Origin: Balamuthia mandrillaris | Lineage: Eukaryota; Discosea; Longamoebia; Balamuthiidae | Direction: 5' to 3' | Assembly: GCA_031835245.1 (NCBI GenBank) | Contig: JAVKOQ010000054.1 | Span: forward strand, 62,001-126,000 | Length of the DNA: 64,000 nucleotides | Part shown: one piece after another, positions 10,932 through 21,014 of the stretch | Layout: each line of letters opens with the position of its first letter | How positions within the stretch are numbered: the stretch's first letter is position 1 | The notes under the pieces: generated by a model | Database searches by the model: none | The model's input: only the letters and a program-made list of their open reading frames with translations | Told to the model about the DNA's origin: nothing | Made by a program: the position numbers and the translations under genes

Positions 10932-12359
10932 TTACTGGAATGAAATTTACTCTTACTCTATACAACAACAAGTGTTACTGGCGGAGAGCTGTTCGATCGT
11001 ATAGTTCAGAAAGGTTCCTACTCGGAGGACGACGCTAAAGAATTGGTGAAAAGAATCGTTCGCGGTGTCCACTATTTGCATACCAACAATATTGCCCATC
11101 GTGACCTTAAAGTCTGTCCATGCCACTCTTCATCTTCTCTACTTCCCTGTTTCTCTCGTAGCTCTTCTCCTCTCTCAAACCTGCTAACTAACATACATGT
11201 AATGCAGCCAGAGAACTTGTTGCTGAAGAGCAAAGACGATGACGCGGAGGTCAAGATTGCCGATTTTGGTCTATCCTCTTTCATAGACTCACAAAAGCTG
11301 ATGCAAACGGCATGTGGTACTCCCGCCTATGTTGGTACGTATCCTCCATCCATGGCTTTGGCCATGAAAGTAAAACTCATTCCCGAATCTCTTTATGTGA
11401 ACTTTTATATCTCAAACCGCAGCACCGGAGGTTCTGCAGTCCTCCGGAGGTTATGACAAAGAAGTCGGTTCGTATTCCACCCTCTTGTGGTTGTTCTTGT
11501 TGTTCCCTCATTCATTTAGTGTGCATTTTATTGTGCAGACATGTGGAGCGTGGGAGTGATCACCTACATCCTGTACGCATATAGCTACACTTCCTTCTAT
11601 GCTCTTTCTTCTTCTTTCCGCTCTCCTTTCTAATCCATTATCTTGTGGTGATCATCATCAGGCTGTGCGGTTTTCCTCCTTTCCACGCCGACTCGGTCCG
11701 TGCTTTGCTGCAAGTGGTAATTAAGGGAGAGTACAGTTTCCCTTCTCCCTATTGGGATCCCATCTCTTCAGAAGGTATTGCCATTTCTCTCTCTTTGCTC
11801 TCTCCCTCCCTCCCCCCTCCCTCTCTCTCTCTCTCTCTCTCAGGTGAAGAAATTGACCAGCTAAAATGCAGAAGGCAGTGTTCTTTTCTTCCCATCCCTC
11901 CGTGGCTCTCTCTCCTCTCCCTCTCCCTCTCCCCTCTCCCTCTCCCTCTCCCTCTCCCTCTCCCTCTCCCTCTCCTCCTTCCTCTTCTCCTCTCCCTCTC
12001 CCTCTCCCTCTCCCTCTCCCTCTCCCTCTCCCTCTCCTCCCTCTCCCTCTCCTCTCCTCTCCTCTCCCTCTCCCTCTCCCTCTCCCTCTCCCTCTCCCTC
12101 TCCCTCTCCCTCTCCCTCTCCCTCTCCCTCTCCCTCTCCCTCTCCCTCTCCCTCTCCCTCTCCCTCTCCCTCCCTCTCTCTCCTCTCCCTCTCCTCTCCT
12201 CTCCCTCTCCCTCTCCCTCTCCCTCTCCCTCTCTCTCTCTCACCTGGATAACTGACATGTATTGGTCCAGCCAAAAACTTCATTAGCCAACTGCTTACAT
12301 CACCAAGCAAGAGGATGAATGCCAAAGAGGCACTGCAGCACCCGTGGCTCAAGGTTCCC

Positions 12360-12403
<44 letters not shown>

Positions 12404-12578
12404 TGTAAAACACTTGCTAATCTACTTTTTTGCATCCATTTCTTCACGCGAACAACAGAGCACTGGCTCAAAGATCAATTTGCGCGAGTTCCAGTCCCAA
12501 ATGCAGAGGTACGTCATTACAAGGAAACGAGAATCACAGGAATTGTTGGACAGGCTTCGTTTTACCGAGCACAAGTGA
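10094..12578 (+). CDS. Calcium/calmodulin-type (CAMK) Ser/Thr kinase
   Basis: Ten exons, 368 aa: join(10094..10096,10292..10524,10675..10884,10973..11111,11208..11334,11423..11467,11539..11572,11662..11774,12271..12353,12459..12578). The first coding exon is only the ATG. A Lys/Asp- then Ser-rich leader is followed by the kinase domain from about residue 72: glycine loop GSGAFSVVRLG, lysine in EVAIKVVDK, catalytic HRDLKPENLLL, Mg-binding DFGLSS, activation loop with TACGTPAYVAPEVL, and APE through HPWLK. The arrangement (GGELFDRIV, PPFHADS) is that of CaMKI/DAPK-type kinases. The short C-terminal tail lacks an obvious calmodulin site. Intron 8 holds a large (CCCTCT)n array. Confidence 0.9.
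11885..12240 (+). repeat. (CTCTCC)n / CT microsatellite array in kinase intron
   Basis: About 350 bp of nearly uninterrupted CTCTCC hexamers with CT dinucleotide stretches fills most of the eighth intron of the kinase gene. It produces long but meaningless open frames (Gly-Glu, Ser-Leu and Pro-Leu repeats) on both strands. Confidence 0.95.
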
Positions 12579-12823
12579 GCTTTTTGTTAAATTATTGCGG
12601 TGCTTCCTGTCGCCACCGCTCTGCCTGTACTGCTTGGATCTTTTCCCAACGAGAGCTCAACGGCTCTCTCTCTCTCTCTCTCTCTCTCTCCCTGTCCTAT
12701 TTGGCTATTAAAAAATGTGGCTTGCTTGCTTTTTTCCAATCCTGCCAGTCCGTTCGTTGCTCACAACAAAAAAAAGTCTCCCTTCAGGAATTCTTTACAT
12801 CGTCACTAGCTGCATTAGAAACA
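12579..12823. other. Convergent 3' flank with CT tract
   Basis: About 245 bp between the kinase stop and the B56 stop on the other strand. It contains a (CT)n tract at about 12664-12690. Confidence 0.5.
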
Positions 12824-15800
12824 TTAATAATCTTCCTCGTCTTCCTCATCTTCCTCTTCCGCGTCGTCATCATCTTCATCCTCTTCATCAGAATAGTCCT
12901 CTTCAGAATAGTCCTCATCAGAGTCTTCCTCTTCCTGCTCCTCGTCGTCCACTTCCTCTTCTTCGCCAGGTTTCAAAGGAGCCGGCCGTCGTGCATTTTG
13001 GCCATTTACACTTTCATCCAAACCGATATGGCTTTGTAGAGCCTCCAAAGTTAGCGCATCGATGGGAAGAAGTGATTTACGCCTTGGTCTCGTCTTTTCT
13101 CTCGTTTTGTGGCTGTCTGTTAACGCTCTTATCACGTCATCCACCCCACCTTCAGTCTCCGTGGTGACGCTACTCGTTACCGTTGTTCCGCCTGATGGAG
13201 AAGGTATAGCGAGAGCTGGCCCTGTTGTGTCTTCACTATCGGCAAGTCGTTCAACCACTGCCCACATTTGGTTTCTTTCTTCATTTTTCTTCTTGTTCCT
13301 GCAAAGTGAAGCGCAGGTGAAAGAAGAGGGCAAGATGTCAGCGGAACAGGCAAAAAAGGAAGATAGCTAATTTAACTACATACTCTATGAAGTCCTTTCT
13401 AAACTTAGCTGTACACTGAGCAAATAGCTCGTTGTCCATTTCCATAAACAGCCGCAAAGCATTCAATGACATAACCTTCACTGCTCTGCAGGTTGGGTTG
13501 TCAATCTCTCTATAACAACGAACAACGGATGCAAGAATGTAGAAACAGACCTGTGCCAATGCTTCTTTGAGTTTGTGTACAAAGGGCCATAAACGATGGG
13601 TAGAACTATATGAAGGCGATCTCTTGTGATTTCCAGGAGTACTTTCTTTTTCCTCCACATTCCCAGCGTCTTTTCAGCCACCTATGTATAGGTTGAGTTC
13701 GGTCAAAAGAACGTTATGAAACGAATAAAACGAAAGTGGGAAAATTACTTGGAAGTGCGGAGAACACATGCAAGAAGCCAAGCGTTTAAAAAGAGGTACT
13801 ATGAGTTCGTCCAGCTGGTCTTCCTCAACAATAGTTAACAAGTGAGTATGTGTTAAAGATGGTACGAGACTAGAATTCGAAAAACAAAGTAAAGCAATAA
13901 ATGTATAGGAAAGGATATTTCTTCCACTTCGCTTATAAACATCAACTCCTTTGGGCTATTGACAGCAGGCCAGTGCTTAAGTATGCTCTTGAAGATCTAC
14001 AAAGCACAATCTCATATGAGAAACGAACAAAGCAACTCGTACACAGATAATAAACCGAGATAAGACACAAGCGCAACATACCAGTGACGTGAGGGAAGGA
14101 TCTTTTTCAAGGAATTGGTAAACACAGTATGCCAGCTGAGGAAAGTAGATACCAGCCGAATGCACTTTGTGTAAGGGCAGTAATGCCCGTTTGAGGAAGC
14201 CAATATGCTCCGCTTTTAAAGGGAGAGCAAAGCCATGAATAATGCTGCCGAACGTATGGAAGAAAATAAGTAAATGAGAAAAAGAAAAGAAAAGAAAAGA
14301 AAAGAAAAGAAAAGAAAAGAAAAGAAAAGAAAAGAAAAGAAAAGAAAAGAAAAGAAAAGAAAAGAAAAGAAAAGAAAAGAAAAAGAAAAGAAAAGAAAAA
14401 AGAATGAAAGAAGAAGAAGAACAACACTAAAAAGAACAAGAATAAGAGGGCACCACAACAGCCCTCAATTGACATACGTTCCCAATATTTCCAACAACTC
14501 CGCAATACCATTGTGACGTTCTGTTTCATAAATAAATGTGTAGAAAATATGACATATTTGCTGCCTTATAAACGCTCTGTACTCCAAGAAACGGCCATAG
14601 ATGCGATGCTGTTGGTCATTAGATGCAAAGAGGAGCAAAGTTAGTTATCAGGTTTCAAACCTGCTCTGCTCCATACACGAAAAACAGAAGGAGAACCAAA
14701 AGACCAAGCCACGACACCTACCAGTGTTGTCTTTAAGTAATCCCGCTCTCGAGGATCTTCGCTATCGAATAGTGCCAGTAACTGTAATGTGCAATAGTCA
14801 GTACAACATCTTCAATGAAAGTGGTTACTAGGACAGGCATGCCTCACCTGCTGCAACCAGGAAGTGCTCAAAGCTCCTTGCGCTCTACTGGTGTCAAATG
14901 CAGGAGACTCGAGAAAGTGTAAAAAGAATTTGTACACGATCCGCAGATGAGGCCAAGCCTCTTCGAGAATGGGCTCGTCTTCCTCTGGATCGTATGCAGG
15001 CCCGCTTGGGTTAATGTGCGGTGGAAGTGGACGAAACAGGTTTACAGCAATCTATATGTTTGGGAAAGGTAATAAGTAGAGGGAAGTGAGAGAGGAAAGA
15101 GCGGAGAGCAGAAAGCATGGAAGGAGAGGCCAGACGAGAAAATAAGAACAAGAAGGAGGAACGTTGAGAGGATAGAAGGGACAAAGAAGAAACCATGTGA
15201 AAAACTTCGCTATAAATGTTGGTGGACAGCACTTGAGTGTTGTTTGAAGGGTCAGCAATGTAGTCAACCAACTCCTTCAATATCTCTCTCTTAAGTTCTT
15301 TGCTTTCGGCATCGGATAGAGGGTTCGTAAAGTCGAAGACCACGCAGCATTGCCGTATCTTTTGAACGAGCAGATCTTGCCTCTGGCCTTCGGGCACCTC
15401 TGCAGAATGGAAAGCACCGGCGTTGTGTATGAGAATACAAAAAAAAAAATGAAGTCCAGCGCGTATGCCAAAGGAAGAGTTTCTCACATAAAAACGCAAA
15501 GACAAATAAAAAATGCAGATAAAACGCACATTTAAAACAAAAAAGAAAGAAAAAAGCAAGAACAAGAAGAGACACACAAATAGCATCAAAAAAATAAATA
15601 AAATAAATAAAAATAACAAAGCGATATTACCATGAAAACCAGGAAGCCTCTCAAGCTTTGCCCTAGACTTTTCGTTGAAGCGAGAGGAGGAAGATCGGCG
15701 AGGGCCTGACTTCTTGATGGGGAGGTCTGATAGTGGAGCCCTCGTATATTTGGGCAGAGGTCCACTGAGGGGAGGCGGCACTCTCTTGCCCTTGTTGCTG

Positions 15801-15951
15801 GCCTTCTGCAAATAGTTTGTGAAGCAGCAGTCTCCATTAATAACCCCACACGCGCACATATTTACATACACATCTCTCACTCTCTCTCTCTCTCACTCAA
15901 CGTTCACTTTGATGGGAGCGCGAGGGGGACACAAACCTGAGGCGCTGACAT
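12824..15951 (-). CDS. PPP2R5: PP2A regulatory subunit B56 (B')
   Basis: Twelve exons, 610 aa: complement(join(12824..13298,13384..13485,13551..13681,13749..13841,13919..13996,14082..14244,14478..14608,14722..14781,14848..15051,15194..15399,15631..15805,15937..15951)). Conserved HEAT-repeat blocks are unmistakable: [100 protein letters not shown] and [19 protein letters not shown]56 selects substrates for protein phosphatase 2A. Intron 8 (13842-13918) is a U12-type AT-AC intron. The C-terminus is unusual: about 45 residues almost entirely Glu/Asp, ending EEDEEDY. An (AAAAG)n array sits in an intron at 14280-14400. Confidence 0.94.
13842..13918 (-). other. U12-type AT-AC intron in B56 gene
   Basis: Reading the minus strand, the intron starts ATATCCTTT, the exact U12 5' splice-site consensus. 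It contains the branch-site-like ATCTTTAAC (13851-13860) and ends CAC, 11 bases after the predicted branch A. Removal joins ...ISEVEE to LLTIVEEDQ in phase. The result matches the length and spacing of the B56 family exactly across the EEIL...PLF segment, and no GT-AG alternative does so. Confidence 0.85.
14280..14400 (+). repeat. (AAAAG)n microsatellite
   Basis: About 23 tandem AAAAG/GAAAA units lie inside an intron of the B56 gene. Confidence 0.95.
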
Positions 15952-17063
15952 GCTCAACCTCGCTCGCTCGCTACACAGACCACGCAGGTCCTTTGGTCCT
16001 TCCCTTCTCTAAGCCACTACTACCCCCTTTTTTTTTGTTGGGCTTTGTTTGTTTTTCTTTCGTTCGTTCTATCCAAGACCAAAGAAGAAGAAGAAGAAGG
16101 ACCACCACCACCACCACCACCCCCCAACAACAACAACAACAACAAGAAAAATACAAAAACAAAACGTCAAAAAAAAAACCCCCCCAACAAGAGCAAGCGG
16201 AAGAAAAGGAAGAAAGGAGGTTGGCACAAGCAAGTAGTCTGCTTTTTTTAACCAAAAAGACAGAAAGGGAGTGAACGAATGGTGCACCCAAAACTGGTCC
16301 TGCGCGAACAAGGTGTTATTATGGAAGTGGTGGCGGTTCGCGTAAAGAGCCGATTGCTCAAATGGGGAGGTTGCGGGAGGGACGTATCATGGCGACTGTT
16401 CACCTTTTTTAGCCGGGAGGATCGTCTCTCTGCGATCTGCACGCTTTATGGTTGTTTAAAACCTTGTGTTGCTGTGCTGAGCACTTTGCTTTAGATCCGC
16501 TTCGAGGAGGGTTGAAAATTTGCTACATGGTTGGGCAGTACCACCGCGCTGCTGGTGCAGCATAGGGGTTGGTTTCCCCACCAAACCCAGGCACGCGGGA
16601 GGCATTATACCGAGTTCGTTGCTTCACAATGATGAATTGCTGTGCTGTAAACACCTCAATGTCGTGGCATTATGACGTACACAGAGCATCCCCCCCGCCC
16701 ACCCCCACTCTGAGTCGCACCCAATTTCCCGCGCGAGTGTTGGAATGCCCTGCTGCAACCCTGCCCACCCTACCTGCTGCTGGTACCCAGTAAAACGGAG
16801 GGAGGGAACACACAGCCCATCCGCAACCCTCAACTTAGGGTTGGTTAGGTTTGGGTTTGCTTAGCCCTTAACCAAACTAGATGAAGTCTATTAGGGTGGG
16901 CGTAATATTTCTCGCTAAATAACCTGAGGAGTCATGTAGTGATATTTTTTTTTTTCGCTTTGGCGGCGCTGGTGGGGTGAGGTCGTCTTTCCGCAGCAAG
17001 AAAAAAAAAATAGCCACAAGCAGCGCGAGCAAAAAAAATAAAATAAAACCTGGGCGAGAAGAG
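15952..17063. other. Intergenic, low complexity; no gene recognised
   Basis: About 1.1 kb between the B56 start and the COX6B start. It holds GAA, CAC and CAA triplet runs near 16083-16145, poly-A and poly-C runs, and a more complex GC-richer stretch at about 16280-16800. I could not assign the latter to a gene or structural RNA. Short ORFs in it have no family resemblance. Confidence 0.45.
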
Positions 17064-17577
17064 ATGAAGTCTTTCGGACGACCAACCTTCTTTTTCGGAA
17101 AGGTGCGCGCTGATGAGGAGGACGACGTGGAGGAGGTAGAGGAGGACCAGGAGGAGAGCGTGGAGGAACAACCCGAGGAGGAAGAGGAGCAGGAGTGGGA
17201 ACTTCCGGCCGAGGTGGACACTGCGCAAAAATTGGTGGAGTACTTCACCACCAAAGTGCGAACGCCAGGCTACAACCCCCACTTCCCCAACACCAACCAG
17301 TCCAAACACTGTTGGTCTCTCTACATAAATTATCACCGCTGCGTGAAGCTCAAGGGGGAAAATGACCCCGAGTGCAAGCATTTCCAAGGCGCTGCTTCCT
17401 CCATGTGCCCTACCTCCTGGGTAAACTATCCCTCCTCTCTCCTTTCTTCCCGTTTGGTGGGTAGCGTAGTAGTACTAACTTGCTTCGCTCTCTTTCTCGC
17501 AGACGGACGCCTGGGATGAGGCTCGTGAGTCCGACAGATTTGCTACCCCGTATGCCGACTCTGGCTCGGATGAATAA
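17064..17577 (+). CDS. COX6B: Cytochrome c oxidase subunit 6B with acidic N-terminal extension
   Basis: Model: join(17064..17420,17503..17577), 143 aa. The C-terminal 85 residues are a typical COX6B: FPNTNQSKHCWSLYINYHRC, then CKHFQGAASSMCPTSW and DAWDEARE. Both Cys pairs are spaced C-x9-C, as required for import and oxidation in the mitochondrial intermembrane space. COX6B caps the cytochrome oxidase dimer interface. The first 55 residues add a strongly acidic extension (EEDDVEEVEEDQEES and on) absent from the about 86-aa animal protein but similar in character to plant and protist long forms. Confidence 0.92.
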
Positions 17578-18139
17578 AAAAACGGACTACCAAAGCAGCA
17601 AGTTTGTAGTTGGCTGGGTCAGGCAGGCACTTTTGAAAATAATAAACGAAAAAATCGTTCGCTCATCCCCTCTCTCCCCTTTCATCTGCGCACATGAAAG
17701 GGGAGAGAAGGTGGCTCTGTGGACACGACCACAGTTGGTCCTCATGTGGAGCAGTTTTTGTGCAGCCTAAACGAGGGGTACTTCTTCAGCCCCCCTAGCA
17801 CGATTCGTGAACGAGTTGTCCAACAGTTTAGTACCCCCAAGGGCGTTTTTTGCAGACATTGCTTGACCAATGAAAAGCGGCCCAAAAAATCCAGTTTTCC
17901 GGTTTTGCCGTGCGATGATTGGATAGACCAACAACACCTAACCGTTAAATGGTCGTTAACGAAGTTTTGCCTAGGCTCTGGAAGCCGTTATTTTTTATTA
18001 TTCCAACGGTTCTCTCTTGTTGCTTCATCAAACAACAAACCTTGAGCACACCTCTCTCTCTTGTGCCCTTTCCTCAAGTTACCACGCCCATATCCTAACC
18101 AAATCGCCCAACAACAACGAGCCAACAAAACCAACGAAG
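17578..18139. promoter_or_regulatory. COX6B 3' flank and histone H1 promoter
   Basis: The right half carries CCAAT-type boxes (GACCAATGAAAA near 17866, and GATTGG in inverse near 17917) and Myb-like AACCGTTA/TCGTTAACG near 17940-17960. These are common elements of replication-linked histone promoters. No gene is seen. Confidence 0.35.
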
Positions 18140-18823
18140 ATGCCTCGCGCCCCAGCTAAAACCACAGGAAAGGCCCACCCTGGCTACGAAGAAATGATAA
18201 CGCAGGCCCTGGTGCACTACAATGACAAGACAGGCTCCAGCGTGCCCGCCATCACCAAGTACCTCCGACAGGAGTACTCCGACCTGCCTGAGAGCTTTGA
18301 GCGCAACCTCAAGCTGCAGCTGAAGCGGCTGGTAGACTCGGAGAAGCTTGTCAAGGTGAAGGCCTCCTACCGTCTGTCCCCCAAGCTGCGAGCCCAGCTG
18401 AAGAAGAAGGACAAGAAGCCCGCCGCCACCAAGAAACGTTCCAGGTCCAAGAGCCCCTCCGCCACGGACCGTGCCAAGAGCCCCTCCCGCGGACGCTCCA
18501 AGTCCCCCTCTCCCAAGACCACCAAGTCTAGGTCCAAGAGCCCTGCTGTTCGCGGACGCTCCAAGTCGCCTTCTGCCTCCAGCAAAAAGACTAAGACCAC
18601 CACCACTACGAAGAAGCCCAAGACCACAACCAAGACGGCTTCCTCTCCCAAGAAGAAGGCGGCCCCCAAGAAGACCACCACAAAGCAAAAGGCTGTGCCT
18701 CAGAAGGCCTCTACCTATTCCAGCAAACCCAAGCCCCGAACCACGCAGAACAGCAAGCACGCAGGCCAAGAGAAGGGCACACGACACCTCCCTGTCCGCA
18801 AAGCCAGGGCCGACAGCAAGTAA
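18140..18823 (+). CDS. H1: Linker histone H1
   Basis: Intronless, 227 aa. Residues about 12-90 form the winged-helix globular domain (HPGYEEMITQALVHYNDKTG, then LKLQLKRLVDSEKLVKV). The C-terminal tail is Lys/Ser/Thr/Pro-rich with repeated SKSP, SPSRGR and KTTT units that look like CDK-phosphorylated H1 repeats. It binds linker DNA at the nucleosome dyad. The start was chosen at MPRAPAKTTG because the upstream in-frame extension is untranslated leader in composition. C-biased codons suggest high expression. Confidence 0.95.
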   Translation: MPRAPAKTTGKAHPGYEEMITQALVHYNDKTGSSVPAITKYLRQEYSDLPESFERNLKLQLKRLVDSEKLVKVKASYRLSPKLRAQLKKKDKKPAATKKRSRSKSPSATDRAKSPSRGRSKSPSPKTTKSRSKSPAVRGRSKSPSASSKKTKTTTTTKKPKTTTKTASSPKKKAAPKKTTTKQKAVPQKASTYSSKPKPRTTQNSKHAGQEKGTRHLPVRKARADSK

Positions 18824-19600
18824 ACCTCCAGTAGTCGTTATTGCCTTCGTCTCTGTATACCCGTTTTTGCGTGGTTGCTTGCACCAGCCAACCACCATGT
18901 TTGTTGCTGCTGCGCCACCCGTTCGCACTGACCAAGGGAGATATCTACCCCACTTTATGTTTGCTTGCTTGCTTGCTTGCCTGCCTTTTTGTTGTCAGTG
19001 GAATGAGTCTACATTTTTTTTGTTTATTTGCTTGTATAAAAAAAAATTTGTTTTCGTTCATTCTCTTTTCCTCACCAACCAGAAGAAGAACAACAACACC
19101 AAAACATTAAGTCCTTCATCACACTGTCTTCATTCTCTCGAATCTGTAAACGCTCTCCTACAAACTAACGTTAAGAAGAAGCTGCAGCTGAAGAAGAACA
19201 AGAACAAGAAGAAGAAGAAGAAAAACAATAAAAACATGAAGACGAATAGAACCAACCATGATCCAAAACTTTTCTGGCAACAGCAAGCACATCCCAGCCA
19301 TGCCATGGCTCTTGACGAGCACAGAGCTCCCACAAGAACAGCCATCAGCTTCCCCCAACCCCCAGCTGACGAAGCTGCAGCTCCGAGGGGCATTTCGCGA
19401 CGACATGAGTATATTCAACCGCTTGAGGGTTGCTTGAAATGGTTTTATTGGGGAGAAGAAAAACGGGCGGTTGGTGGGGGAGGCAAGCAACAGCTTAACA
19501 ACTACTGCACTGGTGACGGAAGCACTTGGCTCCGCGCAACAATCTTAAAAAAAATATTGCAAGGGAAGGAGAAGACAAAAATCCCAAACGAGCACGAACG
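18824..19600. other. Histone H1 3' flank and PP2C leader
   Basis: About 780 bp with (TTGC)n near 18962-18985, a GAAGAA/AACAAC-rich stretch at 19080-19230 and no supportable gene. The last 100 bases are probably the PP2C 5' UTR, or hold a further upstream exon that I cannot define. Confidence 0.4.
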
Positions 19601-20241
19601 ATGCAAGGTGAAACTACAAAGAGTGCTGAGGGCAAGACGTTCACTTCTGTCAAAGCCGTTGGCGTGGCCGCTGATCGTAACGCCCGTTACCGTAGAACGA
19701 TGGAGGTTTGGTTTTCTGTTTTTTTTTTAAAAAAAAACTGCCACATTACCATTCCTCCTACTCACTAACACTCCTTTTTTCTATTTTCATCTCTCGTGCG
19801 ATTTTCGTTCTTGTTTACAAAAAAAAAAAACAAAAAAAATTAGGACGCACACGTTGTGCTGGACGGGTTCGCTGGTGACGAGTCGCAAGGATATTTTGCT
19901 ATTTATGACGGTCACGGGGGGCGCCAAGCCGTTGAGTTTGTGGCCAAGTCATTCCACATTGTAACAACTACCACCCTCTATTCTTTTTTTACAATACTCC
20001 TTGTTAACCCAAAAACAAAATGCAAAGAACTTGGAAGAGGCACTGAAAGAGCACACAGACAATGTAGAGGAGGCTTGGAAGGCCACCTACAAGAAAACGG
20101 ACGAACAGATCAAAGAAAATAACATAATGTACGCTGGCACCACTACTGTCACCGCCCTCGTTCGGAAGAAAGGTGAAGAGAGGTGGCTTTACGTTGCTAA
20201 TGCTGGTGATGCCCGTGCTGTACTTTGGTCTGCTCTCAACG

Positions 20242-20283
<42 letters not shown>

Positions 20284-20924
20284 CATGCTTTCTTGCCTCC
20301 TCGCTATCTATTTTCACATGCCGCACTTTTTACCAACACCTTTGGGTGACAAACTATGACGTAACTATTCCGCTGATGGCAATGCTGGTGGTAACAGCCG
20401 GGCGGGAACTGGGACAGTGCTGACATACGAACACAAAGCCTCAGACGAGAGTGAGGCCAGCCGAGTGCTTGCAGCCGGCGGCTTCATCACCCAAAACAGG
20501 GTGAACGGTATTCTTGCTGTTACTCGCTCTTTGGGTGATTGCGCCATGAAAGCCTATGTACTCGGAGACCCTTACACCTCGGAACTCAAACTGGAACCGA
20601 CAGACACTCACCTCATTCTTGCTTGTGATGGCGTACGCCCACCCCAACCCCCAACCCCCCCAACCCCCAACCCCCACTAACCCCCAACCCCAACCCCAAC
20701 CCCAATTCGTTCTCTCCTCTTCTCCTTTTCTCTCCTCTCTTACTGATGTTTTTTTTTTTTTTTTTGGTAATGAATCCCAGCTGTGGGATGTATGTAATGA
20801 ACAGGAAGCTGTAGAGTTGGTGAAGGAGGAGGAAACGCCCGATGCTGCCGCAAAGAAACTTTTAATCCACGCTCTCAAAAACGGAAGCACCGACAACATC
20901 AGCGTCATGGTCATAGTTTTGTAG
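19601..20924 (+). CDS. PP2C-type (PPM) Ser/Thr protein phosphatase
   Basis: Five exons, 266 aa: join(19601..19705,19844..19960,20028..20227,20398..20632,20781..20924). PPM motifs appear in order: RYRRTMEDAHV, GYFAIYDGHGG (metal-binding Asp), GTTTVTALV, VANAGDARAVL, DHKASDE-like EHKASDESE, VTRSLGDCAMK, LILACDGLWDV and TDNISVMVIVL. These enzymes remove phosphate using two Mn/Mg ions. It is a compact single-domain form. Intron 3 has a (CT)n tract after its GTCTG donor, and intron 4 has a telomere-like CCCCAA tract. A non-coding or short upstream exon remains possible. Confidence 0.92.
20636..20706 (+). repeat. CCCCAA telomere-like tract in PP2C intron
   Basis: About 70 bp of irregular CCCCAACCCCCAA units within the fourth PP2C intron. 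The complementary strand has repeated runs of four or more G, able in principle to form G-quadruplexes. Confidence 0.9.
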
Positions 20925-21014
20925 TTAATCTATCACATAAAAAAAACCCCTTAACTTGTTTATCTTTTGTTCTTCTAAAGCCTTGGTCCATATTAAAAAA
21001 AATGAGCATCATCA

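Noticed and set aside
11749-12352. Long minus- and plus-strand ORFs of Gly-Glu, Arg-Glu, Ser-Leu or Pro-Leu repeats
   Set aside because: They are direct translations of the CTCTCC array in an intron of the kinase gene and have no other coding signs.
12855-12970. Possible membrane protein on the plus strand over the B56 tail
   Set aside because: Poly-Leu/Ile/Val text is the antisense of the Glu/Asp-rich B56 tail.
14107-14529. Phe/Leu-rich minus-strand ORF that looks like a membrane protein
   Set aside because: It is the (AAAAG)n microsatellite in a B56 intron read through.
18095-19730. Long ORFs antisense to and overlapping histone H1 (277 and 419 codons)
   Set aside because: Low-complexity shadows of the Lys/Ser/Pro-rich H1 tail; the plus one also runs across the H1 3' flank.
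19888-19905. AAGGATATTTTG as another U12 5' splice site on the minus strand
   Set aside because: It lies inside a PP2C coding exon on the plus strand, with no minus-strand gene there.
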